From contig JACQID010000006.1 of the NCBI GenBank assembly GCA_016198685.1, positions 186,001-250,000 of the forward strand: a DNA stretch of 64,000 nt, given 5' to 3'. Origin of the DNA: Candidatus Aenigmatarchaeota archaeon (GTDB lineage: Archaea > Aenigmatarchaeota > Aenigmatarchaeia > GW2011-AR5). Both the position numbers and the translations under genes were made by a program. The notes under the pieces are model-generated. The model was not told the DNA's origin, searched no databases, and saw nothing but the letters and a program-made list of their open reading frames with translations. Of this stretch, positions 9,311 to 19,254 are shown one piece after another. Position 1 is the first letter of the stretch; every line of letters starts with the position of its first letter.

Positions 9311-9323
9311 CTTTTAATACTTT
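9311..9323 (+). promoter_or_regulatory. 23S promoter element (TATA-like)
   Basis: cttttaatacttt, identical to the 16S element. Confidence 0.6.
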
Positions 9324-9552
9324 TTTGAAGTATGTTAGTTGTTGCGGGGTCAGGAATCCCGTGCTACTTAGTGAATGTCGCATACGCGACAGGATACAGG
9401 AAAGCTGATCAGAGCCAAGCAATAGGTTTTAGCAGAACCGTGCTTGCAGCATAAGGGGATGTTATTATCTATTCCGGTTCTGACTTGGCTTTCAAGGACG
9501 ATGACTAACGAATGTTAGTCGTCCGATGCTGAGGAAAAGTCATTCTGATGAA

Positions 9553-9568
9553 GGCGACCACAGGTCCG
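9553..9568 (+). other. 5' strand of pre-23S processing stem
   Basis: ggcgaccacaggtccg pairs (one G-U) with cgggcctgtggtcgcc at 12783-12798. Confidence 0.85.
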
Positions 9569-11818
9569 AAATAAAGATAGCTAGCTCCCACGCTATTTGG
9601 TGGATGGCTTGGCTTGGTAGCTGACGAAGGTCGTGGCAAGCTGCGATAAGCTCGGGGTAGGCGCATGCAGCCTTTGAACCCGAGATTACCTAATGTCGCA
9701 TAGACGTCAATTCACGGGCAACTGTGAAGAGCAACGGGGAGAATTGAAACATCTTAGTAACCCCAGGAAGAGAAAGCAATCGCGATGCCGTTAGTAAGGG
9801 CGACTGAAAGCGGCACAGGACAAACCGAATCTGTCCCGTAAGGAGACAGAGATGTGGAGTTTGGACCTGGGCTACTCCTATCCGTATATTTCGAAGTTCC
9901 CTGGAAAGGGACGCGACAAAGGGTGAAAGCCCCGTAGAAGGAAAACGGAGGAGGATACCGGGTATCCAGAGTACGATTGGCCGGATAGCCAGTCGGAATA
10001 CGGGTCTCATCTAGATCCAATCCTAAACACTAACCAAGTCCGATAGTGAATTAGTACTGCGAAGGAACGTTGAAAAGAATCCGTGACAGGATTTGAAAAG
10101 AGCCTGAAACCATGTAGCTATAGTTTGACGGTTAAGGCTCTCGCAAGAGAGAAGAACCCGTCGTCCGTTTGGAAAAACGGGGCAGGGAGTTATCTTCTAT
10201 GGCAAGCTTAACCGCATTAAGCGGGGAGGCGGAGCGAAAGCGAGTCTGAAAGGGCGACTAGTCATAGGAGTTAGACTTGATGCCAGATGATCTAGGCCTG
10301 GGTAGGATGAAGCCCCGCGAAAGCGGGGTCGAGGTCCGTAACCGGATTTAGCACTACCTAACCGGGTGACCTGGGTCTAGGGGTGAAAAGCCAATCGAAT
10401 CTGGCAGTAGCGGGTTCCTCCCGAAATGTATGTGAGTACAGCCTGGCAATGAGTGCGGATGGGGTAGAGCACTGATTAGACTGTCGAGGGGAGAAATCCC
10501 CAGCAGTTTTGTCAAACTCCGAATCCATCCGTATATGTGCCGGAGTGAGGGTGTCGGAGTAATTTTGGCATCCGAAAGGGAAAGAACCCTGACCAAAGCT
10601 AAGGTCCCTAATTAGAAACTAAGTGTATCGAAAGTTGTCTTGAACCTTAGACAGAGGGAAGGTTGGCTTAGAAGCAGCCATCCTCCAAGCAACGCGTAAT
10701 AGCGGACCCTCCGAGGTTCAGGGCGCTGAAAATGGACGGGGCTAAGTTTCTAACCGATACTTTGGAGCCTGCGCAAGCAGGTTGGTAGGGAGGCATACCG
10801 CGAGGGCAGAAGCTTCTCCGTGAGGAGGGGTGGACCTCGCGGCATAGAAAATCCTGCCGGGAGTAGCAAATGAGTTGGGTGAAAAACCCAACCGCCTAAA
10901 GAGCAAGGGTTCCCCAGTAAAGTTTATCTGCTGGGGGTTAGTCGGTCCTAACTGCACCCTTAAGAAGAGGTGTGGGAAAGGGAATCCGGTTAATATTCCG
11001 GAACCGAGCAGCAATGCACTTTTGGAAAAATTTCAGGACAGCCTGACCATTGCCGTCGCAATGGCGAAGCGTCGAAGCTTGAGGAGTCTCGTAATGAGGA
11101 GAATTAAGTGAAGGCGTTACAGGATCCCTGTATTGGGGTTTTAGGCCATTCCTGGAGTCCATGAAAAGCCAGAAGATTAGAGTGCTGCCGTCCGTACCGA
11201 GAACCGACACCGGTGCTCGCGCTGAGAAGGCGAAGGCGTACAGGAGAATCCAAACCTAGGGAATTCGGCAAAATAGTGGGGTATCTTTGGTAGAACCCAT
11301 GCCTGCCCAGTGATTGGGCAGGTCGCAGTAACAAGAGGGATCCGACTGTTTAACAAAAACGTATCTGGCTGCTAAATCGAAAGGTCTTGTATAGCCAGTG
11401 AGTCGTGGCCACTAGTGGTGTGTTAAAGCTGGTTTCAACCGGCCCAAGCCCCGCTGTAGGCCGGCCCTAACTCTGAGGGTCTTAAGGTAGCGTAATCCCT
11501 TGCCAACTAATTATTGGCCTGCATGATAGATTCACGAGATCTCTGCTGTCCCGGGGCGGAACCTGGCGAAACTATTGTTCTGGTGATTAGGCCAGAGACC
11601 TCTAGTGGGAAGAGTAGACCCCGTTGAGCTTTACTGCAGCTTGTTGTTGTGGTATAGATCTGGGTGTATAGCGTAAGCAGGAGACGTCGAAGCCTGCCCG
11701 AAAGGGTGGGTGGAGTCGCCAATGTAACACTGCTCATCTGGATCTATACAGCTTACCCGCGAGGGGACAGCAGCAGGCGGGCAGTTTGGCTGGGGCGGTA
11801 CGCCTTTGAAAAGATATC

Positions 11819-11862
11819 GAGCATAGCGTCGTATTAATCCTCGCGATGCTCGGCTTAATATC
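11819..11862 (+). other. 23S insertion 1 (44 nt)
   Basis: Splits cgcctttgaaaagatatc / aaaggc; gagcatagcg/cgcgatgctc hairpin; atatc repeated at both ends. Confidence 0.6.
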
Positions 11863-12080
11863 AAAGGCCCTCTATGGTCAGCTCATCCGGGTCAGAAATC
11901 CGGAGATAGAATGTAAGGGTAAAAGCTGGCTTTATTGGACTTCGAAAAGCAAGATGTCCAATTGCGAAAGCATGACCTAGCGAAACGCAGTTCGGCCTAG
12001 ATGGCCGGCTGTGACTTGAGAAAAGCTACCTCGGGGATAATGGTGTCGTAGCGGGCGAGAGTTCTCATCCGTATTGCGGT

Positions 12081-12346
12081 ATCTAGTCTACATTAACCAC
12101 AAAGAAAAGAAAGCACTTAGCTGTCTTTATTAGGACAAGATATAGGCACGGCATTATTTGAGAATGCAAATTCTTGGATAATGCCAAAAACTTCTGGACT
12201 AACCAAGTGGCAGATGGCTGTGAAGGAACACTGTCCCAGAGCGAGTCCTCGAAAGGCTTACGTCTTTCGCAGGGCAATGAGCGCAATCGGTAGCTTCCGA
12301 GCCAATGTAAAAAATCTGCAGTGCGGAGAACAGATCGACCCCGCGT
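12081..12346 (+). other. 23S insertion 2 (about 266 nt), probable intron just before the peptidyl-transferase loop
   Basis: Splits ...attgcggt / gttgcggcgtcgctgtcggct... relative to consensus GGCGGTGTTTGGCACCTCGATGTCGGCT; contains ggcattat/ataatgcc hairpin. Confidence 0.75.
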
Positions 12347-12782
12347 GTTGCGGCGTCGCTGTCGGCTGGCCCTCTCCTGGCTGCGCAGCAGCAGCCAAGG
12401 GTGACGGAGTTCACGTATTAAAAGGGCACCTTAGTTGGGTTCAGAACGGCGCGAGCCAGTTTGGTCTATATCTGCTAGAGGTGTTGCTGCCTGAGAGGAA
12501 GGAAGGATAAGTACGAAAGGAACATCCTTCCGTGGCCACTTGTTCACCAGCTGTCCGACAGGGCAAGCTGGGTAGCTACGCCATACGCTGATAAGGCCTG
12601 AAAGCATCTAAGGCCTAAGCAGCTCTCAAAAATAGGTAGTAGGCAACCGGCAAGACTACCGGTCATGGAAGCGGGATGTACGCACGAAGCTTCGGCGACG
12701 TGTTCAGTCCACGCTCTCCTACGCCAATGCTAGCCTTTAAAACGGAAAAGTTGCGGCTTTTTCGTCCCGCTTGACGGGATTT

Positions 12783-12809
12783 CGGGCCTGTGGTCGCCTA
12801 ATCTTTTTT
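12783..12809 (+). other. 3' strand of pre-23S processing stem and T-run terminator
   Basis: cgggcctgtggtcgcc then taatctttttt. Confidence 0.8.
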
Positions 12810-12956
12810 ATTTTGACGAATTATTTTCCATTTGCATCTTAGCGAATATAAATCGTTATATATAATATAACGCTAATAATAGAACGCGTAAACGCTATCT
12901 GACAGAGATGGGGAACTGTCTGATGCCATATACGCATGTACAAAAGGGGTGTGGTT

Positions 12957-13079
12957 ATGAAAACCATTGGAGAAAATTCAAAGAGTTTGCACAATTGCGG
13001 CAACGGCTTCAAGGGCCATATAGTAAAGGCCAGGGGAGTCAGCTTCTGCGGTTTCTGCGGGAAAGAATTCGGCCTTTAA
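12957..13079 (+). CDS. 40-aa zinc-ribbon microprotein
   Basis: Own translation: MKTIGENSKSLHNCGNGFKGHIVKARGVSFCGFCGKEFGL; aggggtgtg upstream. Confidence 0.5.
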   Translation: MKTIGENSKSLHNCGNGFKGHIVKARGVSFCGFCGKEFGL

Positions 13080-13180
13080 TATTCAATAGCCTGATGCTCT
13101 GCATCTTTCTATGCTTATTTAGATTGTATGTTCCATAGGAAATAGTGGTTAAATCTCTGACATAAAAAATAAATACCGGT

Positions 13181-13633
13181 ATGGACAATCTTACTAAGAT
13201 CGTTATGCTTGACTATTTGCAGCCGGCTCATATCACCTTCCTGATTGTAACAGCACTTTCCGTACTTTGCGGTTTTACAATAGGAGCAGAGCGCGAATTA
13301 AGGAATAAGCCGGCAGGCATAAGCACCCATATTCTGATCTGCTTTGGAGGGGCTTTGCTTACATTGATTTCGCAATCCATCGAGCCGAATACGCCTGCAA
13401 GAGTGGCTGCTAATATCGTTACGGGCGTAGGATTCCTGGGGGCAGGCCTGATTCTCAAGGGCAAGAACGGCTATGTGCACGGCCTTACTTCGGCTGCAAG
13501 CATATGGTGCACTGCTGCAATAGGGCTTGCAATAGGCTTCGGATGGTATTTCGAGGCCATCATATCCGCTCTTGTTGCGACTTTAGTTCCAAGAATTCCC
13601 CATATCCGTGGAACCAAGGCACGCGCAAAATGA
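13181..13633 (+). CDS. MgtC/SapB family membrane protein
   Basis: GFTIGAERELRNKPAGISTHILICFGGALLTLIS...VTGVGFLGAGLILK. Confidence 0.92.
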   Translation: MDNLTKIVMLDYLQPAHITFLIVTALSVLCGFTIGAERELRNKPAGISTHILICFGGALLTLISQSIEPNTPARVAANIVTGVGFLGAGLILKGKNGYVHGLTSAASIWCTAAIGLAIGFGWYFEAIISALVATLVPRIPHIRGTKARAK

Positions 13634-13695
13634 GCTAGCTTTTCATTTTTGGTCGCCACCACAATCTTTAATATCATAGCGTAGGTATCTTATTC

Positions 13696-14023
13696 GGTGA
13701 CCTGCCAGCAACGGCCATTGTATCTGTAGGTTCCTGTAAAAGGGAATCCGCGGAGCGGTGGAGGAAACTCTGTCCACCCTCCGGCGAAAGCCGAAAATGC
13801 ATCATCCGTCGGAAGGCGGCTGCCGGAAACAGAAACGATACCCTGGCGCTGATCCGTGATGTGCCATTCAGGGATGAAACGGTCCGGCATGCATGGGTGC
13901 AAGCGAGAAGATATGCGAGGCTGTGCTTTGCATTGCTCAATGCTCAGACAAATGTTGCATGGCCTCCTGATGAACCCTTCATAGGGGGAAAGGCCTACAA
14001 AAGACAGGTTATGGCAGGTCACC
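13696..14023 (+). ncRNA. rnpB: RNase P RNA
   Basis: P1 ggtgacctgcc/ggcaggtcacc; gaggaaactctgtccacc; ggaaacagaaacgatacc; agggatgaaacggtcc; gggtgcaag; agacaaatgttg; acaaaagacaggttatggc; TATA-like tttaatat upstream. Confidence 0.9.
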
Positions 14024-14106
14024 ACTTTATTTTAATCAAGAGTAATTGAAAATTTACAAAACTTCGTGAAGAGTAAACTTAAATGGGCTCCGATTTCAAT
14101 AATTGT

Positions 14107-15012
14107 TTATCGCCCGTTATACGCTTCCTTTAGTTTCGCAATATCAAACTTCTTCATCTGGAGGAAAGCTTGGGTTAGGCGTGCGATTTGTGCAGGCGTG
14201 CCTTTTTGCATCATTTCATTCATTGCTGCGGGAACAATCTGCCACCAGACTCCATATTTGTCTTTGAGCCAGCCGCATTGCTCCGCTTCAGGGACCGCAG
14301 AAAGGTTGTCCCAATAGTAATCTATCTCTTCCTGCGTGTTGCATGAGACAATAAATGATATTGCCTCATTGAAAGCAAAGTTGTGCATATGGGCGCTGTC
14401 CATGGAGGCAAACCATTGCCCCTCAAGCATGAGGTCGGTAAACATTATTGTCCCTTCGTTATCCGGATCCATGCCTTGAGGATAGCGGGCTATAGTTCCT
14501 CGTTTCGTATTTTTGAACACCGACATGTAAAAATTGGTTGCCTGTTCTGCCTTGCCGCACGCAGATCCAACAAACATAAGCGACGGAATAATAAAGGGGC
14601 GCTCTTCGCCTTTGGAATCAGAAAGAATAAGCTGCCACGAAAGCCCGTATTTGTCCTGTATCCAGCCATAGCGTTCGCTGAACGGATACGTCTGCAGCGG
14701 CATGAGTGCTGTGCCGCCCTGCGACAGTTTTTCCCAGAGCTTATCCAAATTCTCCTGCGCGTTTTTGCTCTTTGACGGATCAAAATTAACAATGAATGAT
14801 ATGGAAGGATTGAATTTGAATAAAGGTCCGGCACTGATGGACATGAATGGCCGTCCTGAGAGCTCAAAGGAAACAACGTCACAATCGCCTGAGGGCGTAT
14901 CGTGGAGCGTTATTACATTCGTGATTCTCGATTTGGGAAACGCTTCACAGTAAAACCCAGCAGCTTCCCTGGCTTCTTTATCGAACCATAAATGCGGCAT
15001 GATCTTTTCCAT
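14107..15012 (-). CDS. two-domain VOC (PhnB-like) protein
   Basis: Two glyoxalase-like halves: MPHLWFDKEAREAAGFYCEAFPKSRI and PSLMFVGSACGKAEQATNFYMSVFK. Confidence 0.85.
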   Translation of the reverse strand: MEKIMPHLWFDKEAREAAGFYCEAFPKSRITNVITLHDTPSGDCDVVSFELSGRPFMSISAGPLFKFNPSISFIVNFDPSKSKNAQENLDKLWEKLSQGGTALMPLQTYPFSERYGWIQDKYGLSWQLILSDSKGEERPFIIPSLMFVGSACGKAEQATNFYMSVFKNTKRGTIARYPQGMDPDNEGTIMFTDLMLEGQWFASMDSAHMHNFAFNEAISFIVSCNTQEEIDYYWDNLSAVPEAEQCGWLKDKYGVWWQIVPAAMNEMMQKGTPAQIARLTQAFLQMKKFDIAKLKEAYNGR

Positions 15013-15292
15013 ATATTTTCACCTCTTGCCCCCTAAATTATTAGGGCATCATTATATATAAAAAATTCCCATATGGCAGATTTGGGGGGTTATTCATCTC
15101 CTATAATCTCCGAATACAACTACTATTACAGGGCAGATTTAATAAAAATAAATTTGTGACTCAATGAGAAAGCTGGATGATTGATTTATTTTGAGGGTAT
15201 AGAGACAAGTGGCAAAAACGATCATAGCAGTAGGCTATTGCCGTAATGGGCTACTCCTTCCGGTGTTCTATCAAAGAGATGGACAAGAAACA

Positions 15293-15685
15293 CTAGTTGC
15301 GAGATTCCATAATTGCCTTGAGCTTGGCAAGATCCGTTTCAATTAGTCCTATATCTTCATTGTATTTCTTATCCTCAATTCCCGGCTGACGGAAAACTGT
15401 AAAGAGCATTTCGCTTCCCTTGGCGTTGCGCAGAACTCTCATGGCATTGAATATCTTGGTGCCTGAAACTATGACGCAGTGGTCCATGACGCCAAACGCG
15501 TTCCTTTCAACGAATTCGATTTTCACAGGGCCGGATGGCGTTTCCGCTATCCATAGGTTTCCTGACTTCTTGACGGATATGCAAAACGACTTGGCCCACT
15601 TCGGCAGGTTTTCCGGATTAGACGCAAATTCATAAACCTCCTTATGGTCGCAGCCAATGGATACGCTCAATGTCCGTGATTCCAT
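15293..15685 (-). CDS. SRPBCC/polyketide-cyclase-like protein
   Basis: SVSIGCDHKEVYEFASNPENLPKWA. Confidence 0.75.
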   Translation of the reverse strand: MESRTLSVSIGCDHKEVYEFASNPENLPKWAKSFCISVKKSGNLWIAETPSGPVKIEFVERNAFGVMDHCVIVSGTKIFNAMRVLRNAKGSEMLFTVFRQPGIEDKKYNEDIGLIETDLAKLKAIMESRN

Positions 15686-15895
15686 AAGAGCATGCATCGT
15701 TATTAATAGCGCTTCAACGGCTTTAAGGCAAGCGGTTGCAAATAATCGAATGCGATTTGCTAAACAGAATATTATTCTTGCTGGAAGTCTGGTTGCGTTA
15801 TTGGTTTTTGGCGTTTGGGATGAGAAAAACTTGAATGCCCCAAACTTGAACGCAATTATCCTGCAGTCATAAAAGGCAATTGGGAGCCTTCTACT

Positions 15896-16222
15896 TTGCA
15901 CATGGACATGATATTGTCGGAATCGAAGAATCTAAGGAAGCTTGGCGTGAATACCGTATCCGTTGTGCCTCATTATGACTACGAGAATGGCAAAACGGTA
16001 TTAAGAGATAGCATAGAAAGCCATATCAATAGGATAGTGAGGGCCAAGCAGGAAGGCTTTGCAGTCATGCTCGTTCCGGATTTTGCGGGAGGCGACAGCA
16101 AAAAAATCGGCGTGCCGCTTGAACAATTCCTTTCCGATGCAAGAAATATTTCGCTTGACTGGGCATTGATTGCTGAAGAATATAACGTAGAATATTTTGC
16201 AACATTTTATAATGCTATTTAG
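15896..16222 (+). pseudogene. possible N-terminal fragment of a glycoside-hydrolase-like TIM barrel
   Basis: LGVNTVSVVPHYDYENGK...RIVRAKQEGFAVMLVPDFAGG, stops after 108 aa. Confidence 0.4.
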
Positions 16223-16303
16223 ATATAATAAATTGCAGATAAAAGTTCCATTATTATTGCAATTTATATAATATCTGCTTATTTATACACCAAACGGGAT
16301 TTA

Positions 16304-17506
16304 ATGCCTATGGCCGAATGGTCGTTGTTTTTGGCAGGTATCATATTCATCATAGGATTTGTCGGCAATCTGGCATTCAAGCGCACGAGAATCCCAGAAG
16401 CGCTCTTTCTCATACTCGCAGGTCTTCTTGCGGGCCCTGCTTTAGGCATCATCGATAGCGCCACTTCGGTAGCCATAATGCCTGTTGTGGCTACTCTAAT
16501 GATAATAGTTGTCATGCTAGATAACGGTCTGTCATTTGACCTGTTCAAGGTTGTGCGTGCGCTGCCCGCTACATTAAGGTTGAGCATATGTATAATGCTT
16601 GTGACTGCCGGACTGATAGCTGCAGTGCTTGTGCTTTTAGGAGTGCCTCCTGTAATAGGCTTGCTTGTAGGCTTCATACTCGCGGGAACTACAACGGACG
16701 TCGTTGCAGGCTTGACGTCAAAAATGCCGGTTCCGCGCGACACGAAGCAATTTCTGGTATTCGAGTCTGTCATTAATGACGTACAGATAATACCATTTTT
16801 TGTCTTGATGGGCTTTATGATTAATTCTGCCGTAGGATTTCCATGGGGAATGCTGTTAGGCATACCGGTTGCAATAGCTATTGGAACTATAATAGCAATA
16901 GCGTGGACATTCGTATTAGGAAGATTTATCGGCAAGCATCCGCTCAACTACGCAGCGACAATAGGAATTCTTCTGGTCGTGTACAGCTTGGTCGAGACAC
17001 TTGGCGGCAATGCCCCTCTTGCAGCGCTTTCTTTCAGCCTTGTACTGGGCAATGCAGTGCGGGTTTTCGATAAATTAAAATTCAAGCTTGATTTACGCAG
17101 AAAATTTACGCCTGCGATAATAAAGGATCTTAAGCAGATAGAAACGGATGTCTCATTTTTCGTGCGCGCATTATTCTTCTTTTTTCTCGGCGCGGCATTT
17201 AGTTTCAAATCCCTTGACGCAGGTGTCGCAGTAGCGATAACCGTTGTGATGGCCGCAATACTGGTGTCGCGTTTCGTGCTATTCAGGATAGCTGCATTGA
17301 AGGCGCCGCATTACGGAGTTCACATAGGCGTTCTGACATGGATAATGCCGCGCGGGTATGTTGCTGCGGTTCTGGCTTTCAGCGCAGCTGGTGCTGGGGC
17401 AATCACGCCTCAGCTTCTGGACGTTATGCTGCTAGCCATATACCTTACCACCTTCGTAAGCATGCTATATGCAACATATTACGGGCAGAGATACGGGAAA
17501 GCGTGA
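16304..17506 (+). CDS. cation/proton antiporter (CPA family)
   Basis: About 12 TM; GNLAFKRTRIPEALFLILAGLLAGP, FILAGTTTDVVAGL. Confidence 0.85.
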   Translation: MPMAEWSLFLAGIIFIIGFVGNLAFKRTRIPEALFLILAGLLAGPALGIIDSATSVAIMPVVATLMIIVVMLDNGLSFDLFKVVRALPATLRLSICIMLVTAGLIAAVLVLLGVPPVIGLLVGFILAGTTTDVVAGLTSKMPVPRDTKQFLVFESVINDVQIIPFFVLMGFMINSAVGFPWGMLLGIPVAIAIGTIIAIAWTFVLGRFIGKHPLNYAATIGILLVVYSLVETLGGNAPLAALSFSLVLGNAVRVFDKLKFKLDLRRKFTPAIIKDLKQIETDVSFFVRALFFFFLGAAFSFKSLDAGVAVAITVVMAAILVSRFVLFRIAALKAPHYGVHIGVLTWIMPRGYVAAVLAFSAAGAGAITPQLLDVMLLAIYLTTFVSMLYATYYGQRYGKA

Positions 17507-17508
17507 TA

Positions 17509-17997
17509 TCAGGCAGGACATCCGGTCTTATTACCGAGCTCCTGCAGCGTCATCTCTCCGATGATACGCGAGCCATCTTTGAACTCCCATGTCGGATAGC
17601 GACGTATATTGGCACCGATACATGTCTGCGTTTGGCCTGACCTGTCGGCTGTTGAGCATTCGATGTACGGCAGATATTCCGCCGACTGCCCGAATATTGC
17701 TTTTTGATCCGCGCAGTGCGGGCACCAGAAAGCCCCGTAGAATCTAGCGCCGCTTTCTGCTATGCATTTGGCAAAGCCGTCATACTGCCCCGGCGCTGAG
17801 TCCATAGAATAAAGATAATATCCGAGGCTAAAAATGGCTATGAGTATTACGGCATAAAGCACATGCGACATTTTGATTTTGGCCCAAGGCGCAGCTTTTT
17901 CCGGCGTATGTTTTGTTTTGTTATGAGAATATAGTGTGTCTTCCGAAGGCAACAGGCTGGTGCATTGATGGTATTCCATTCCGTCCATAATTATCAT
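17509..17997 (-). CDS. membrane-anchored thioredoxin-fold protein (CPHC)
   Basis: ARFYGAFWCPHCADQKAIFG...YPTWEF; 4-nt overlap with upstream gene. Confidence 0.8.
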   Translation of the reverse strand: MIIMDGMEYHQCTSLLPSEDTLYSHNKTKHTPEKAAPWAKIKMSHVLYAVILIAIFSLGYYLYSMDSAPGQYDGFAKCIAESGARFYGAFWCPHCADQKAIFGQSAEYLPYIECSTADRSGQTQTCIGANIRRYPTWEFKDGSRIIGEMTLQELGNKTGCPA

Positions 17998-18617
17998 GCC
18001 CCCTCCACGGAGCATCCGGTGCCAGAGAAGCACGATGCCTCATCGGGAGGCAGCCCCCTTTGAGGGCATTTGCCTGAGTATATACATGCATTGTCAGCGA
18101 CAGAATTTATCTGTATCGTCGTGTCTTGTACGGCGCTGCCGTAAGTTATTAGTATTTTGTCAAGGTCTTTTAGGTCATATTCTCCATAGGCATTGCTTTG
18201 CTGGCCGTTGATAAACATTCGCAACCGCGAGCTATCAGTATTGCAATAGGAAGATCCGTTATCAAGCGCAAAGCACGTTGAATTGAAATTCATGTTGAGA
18301 GACCGGAAAAAGAATCCGAGGGTTATGCCTTCTGCATGCTTGTGGATAACTGAGCCTTCCATGTCATGCAGATGCATGAAATTGCTGAGGGTCTTGCTGT
18401 CTGTAGACATGTACTTTTCCTGGGAAAAATTGTAAGGTTCGTTGTTGATATATACCCTGAAATCTGCGTGCTCATGAACTTCGCCTACGATGCCGGATGT
18501 TTTGTTTTGGCTTCCGAAATAAAACATCATGATTCCCAGAGCGATAACGATAGCTGCAGCAGAAATAGCGCGATTCATCATCCTCATATATATGCAGGCC
18601 AAGCGATTTATCCGCAT
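17994..18617 (-). CDS. membrane-anchored protein of unknown function
   Basis: N-terminal TM, HEHADFRVYINN...HLHDMEGSVIHKHAEG. Confidence 0.65.
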   Translation of the reverse strand: MRINRLACIYMRMMNRAISAAAIVIALGIMMFYFGSQNKTSGIVGEVHEHADFRVYINNEPYNFSQEKYMSTDSKTLSNFMHLHDMEGSVIHKHAEGITLGFFFRSLNMNFNSTCFALDNGSSYCNTDSSRLRMFINGQQSNAYGEYDLKDLDKILITYGSAVQDTTIQINSVADNACIYSGKCPQRGLPPDEASCFSGTGCSVEGA

Positions 18618-18669
18618 CGAATGCGCCGGCTACGTGCAAGGCTTAAATTCCTTTATCGTGAAGCAAATT

Positions 18670-18996
18670 ATGGACATAAAAAACGTTGCCGGGGAGAAAG
18701 ATAGAATATCGTGCAGCATGGATTATCGGGCACTGGGACTGGAAATTTATATTAATTTTGGATGGGATGGGGATTCCATATGGGGGCCTTATCATACAAT
18801 GCAGGACGTGCATAACGCGGCTCTCTCTTTCCCGAAAGGCAGGGCTTATGATGTCGTTTTTAGATCCGTCTTTGGCCAAGAAGACGCACATATAACATAT
18901 ACGAGAGGTAGAGAGATGCTGGAGATTGAGGAGCCGATGCGAACAGTGACGCAATCGAGACGAGTTATTCCCAGTGTCTATTGTCGCGAAAGCTGA
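18670..18996 (+). CDS. hypothetical protein
   Basis: Internal start MDIKNVAGEKDR. Confidence 0.45.
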   Translation: MDIKNVAGEKDRISCSMDYRALGLEIYINFGWDGDSIWGPYHTMQDVHNAALSFPKGRAYDVVFRSVFGQEDAHITYTRGREMLEIEEPMRTVTQSRRVIPSVYCRES

Positions 18997-19054
18997 ATAT
19001 TTCCGTCGGGTAAGGATATTGAAGAATCGTGATGCTCTTGCGCAGGATGATATG

Positions 19055-19204
19055 TCAAATTTTTCCTACGGAAAGCACTTTTCCGCACTTGGGACATATA
19101 TAGAAGACTTTATCTGCCCCGAGGCGCATATCCCTCGTGGTTGTTATCCTTTCCTCGCAGAACGGACATATTGGCTCTTGGTTGTGATAATCGCCTATGG
19201 GCAT
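19055..19204 (-). CDS. 49-aa zinc-ribbon microprotein
   Basis: Own translation: MPIGDYHNQEPICPFCEERITTTRDMRLGADKVFYICPKCGKVLSVGKI. Confidence 0.6.
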   Translation of the reverse strand: MPIGDYHNQEPICPFCEERITTTRDMRLGADKVFYICPKCGKVLSVGKI

Positions 19205-19254
19205 TGTTTTACCTATCAAGGGAAGATTTAATAGCTTTCCGGCGAATGTAAATC

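Larger units (their letters stand above)
9575..12722 (+). rRNA. rrl: 23S rRNA with two insertions (boundaries approximate)
   Basis: ggtggatggcttggct...ggcaagctgcgataagc 5' region, ctcttaaggtagcgtaatccctt-like core, agtacgaaaggaac sarcin-ricin region. Confidence 0.95.

Noticed and set aside
9690-12510. Many ORFs on both strands inside 23S (e.g. 10938-11210, 12181-12510)
   Set aside because: They overlap conserved rRNA or the intron and show no recognisable protein motifs.
12783-13180. 5S rRNA downstream of 23S
   Set aside because: No sequence resembling 5S seen here or elsewhere in the window.
13674-14049. ORFs 13690-14025 (-), 13674-13940 (-) and 13861-14049 (+)
   Set aside because: They overlap the RNase P RNA and have no protein family features.
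15013-15290. Intergenic stretch with gatgattga as box C/D sRNA
   Set aside because: No convincing C/D and C'/D' pairing with spacing for guides.
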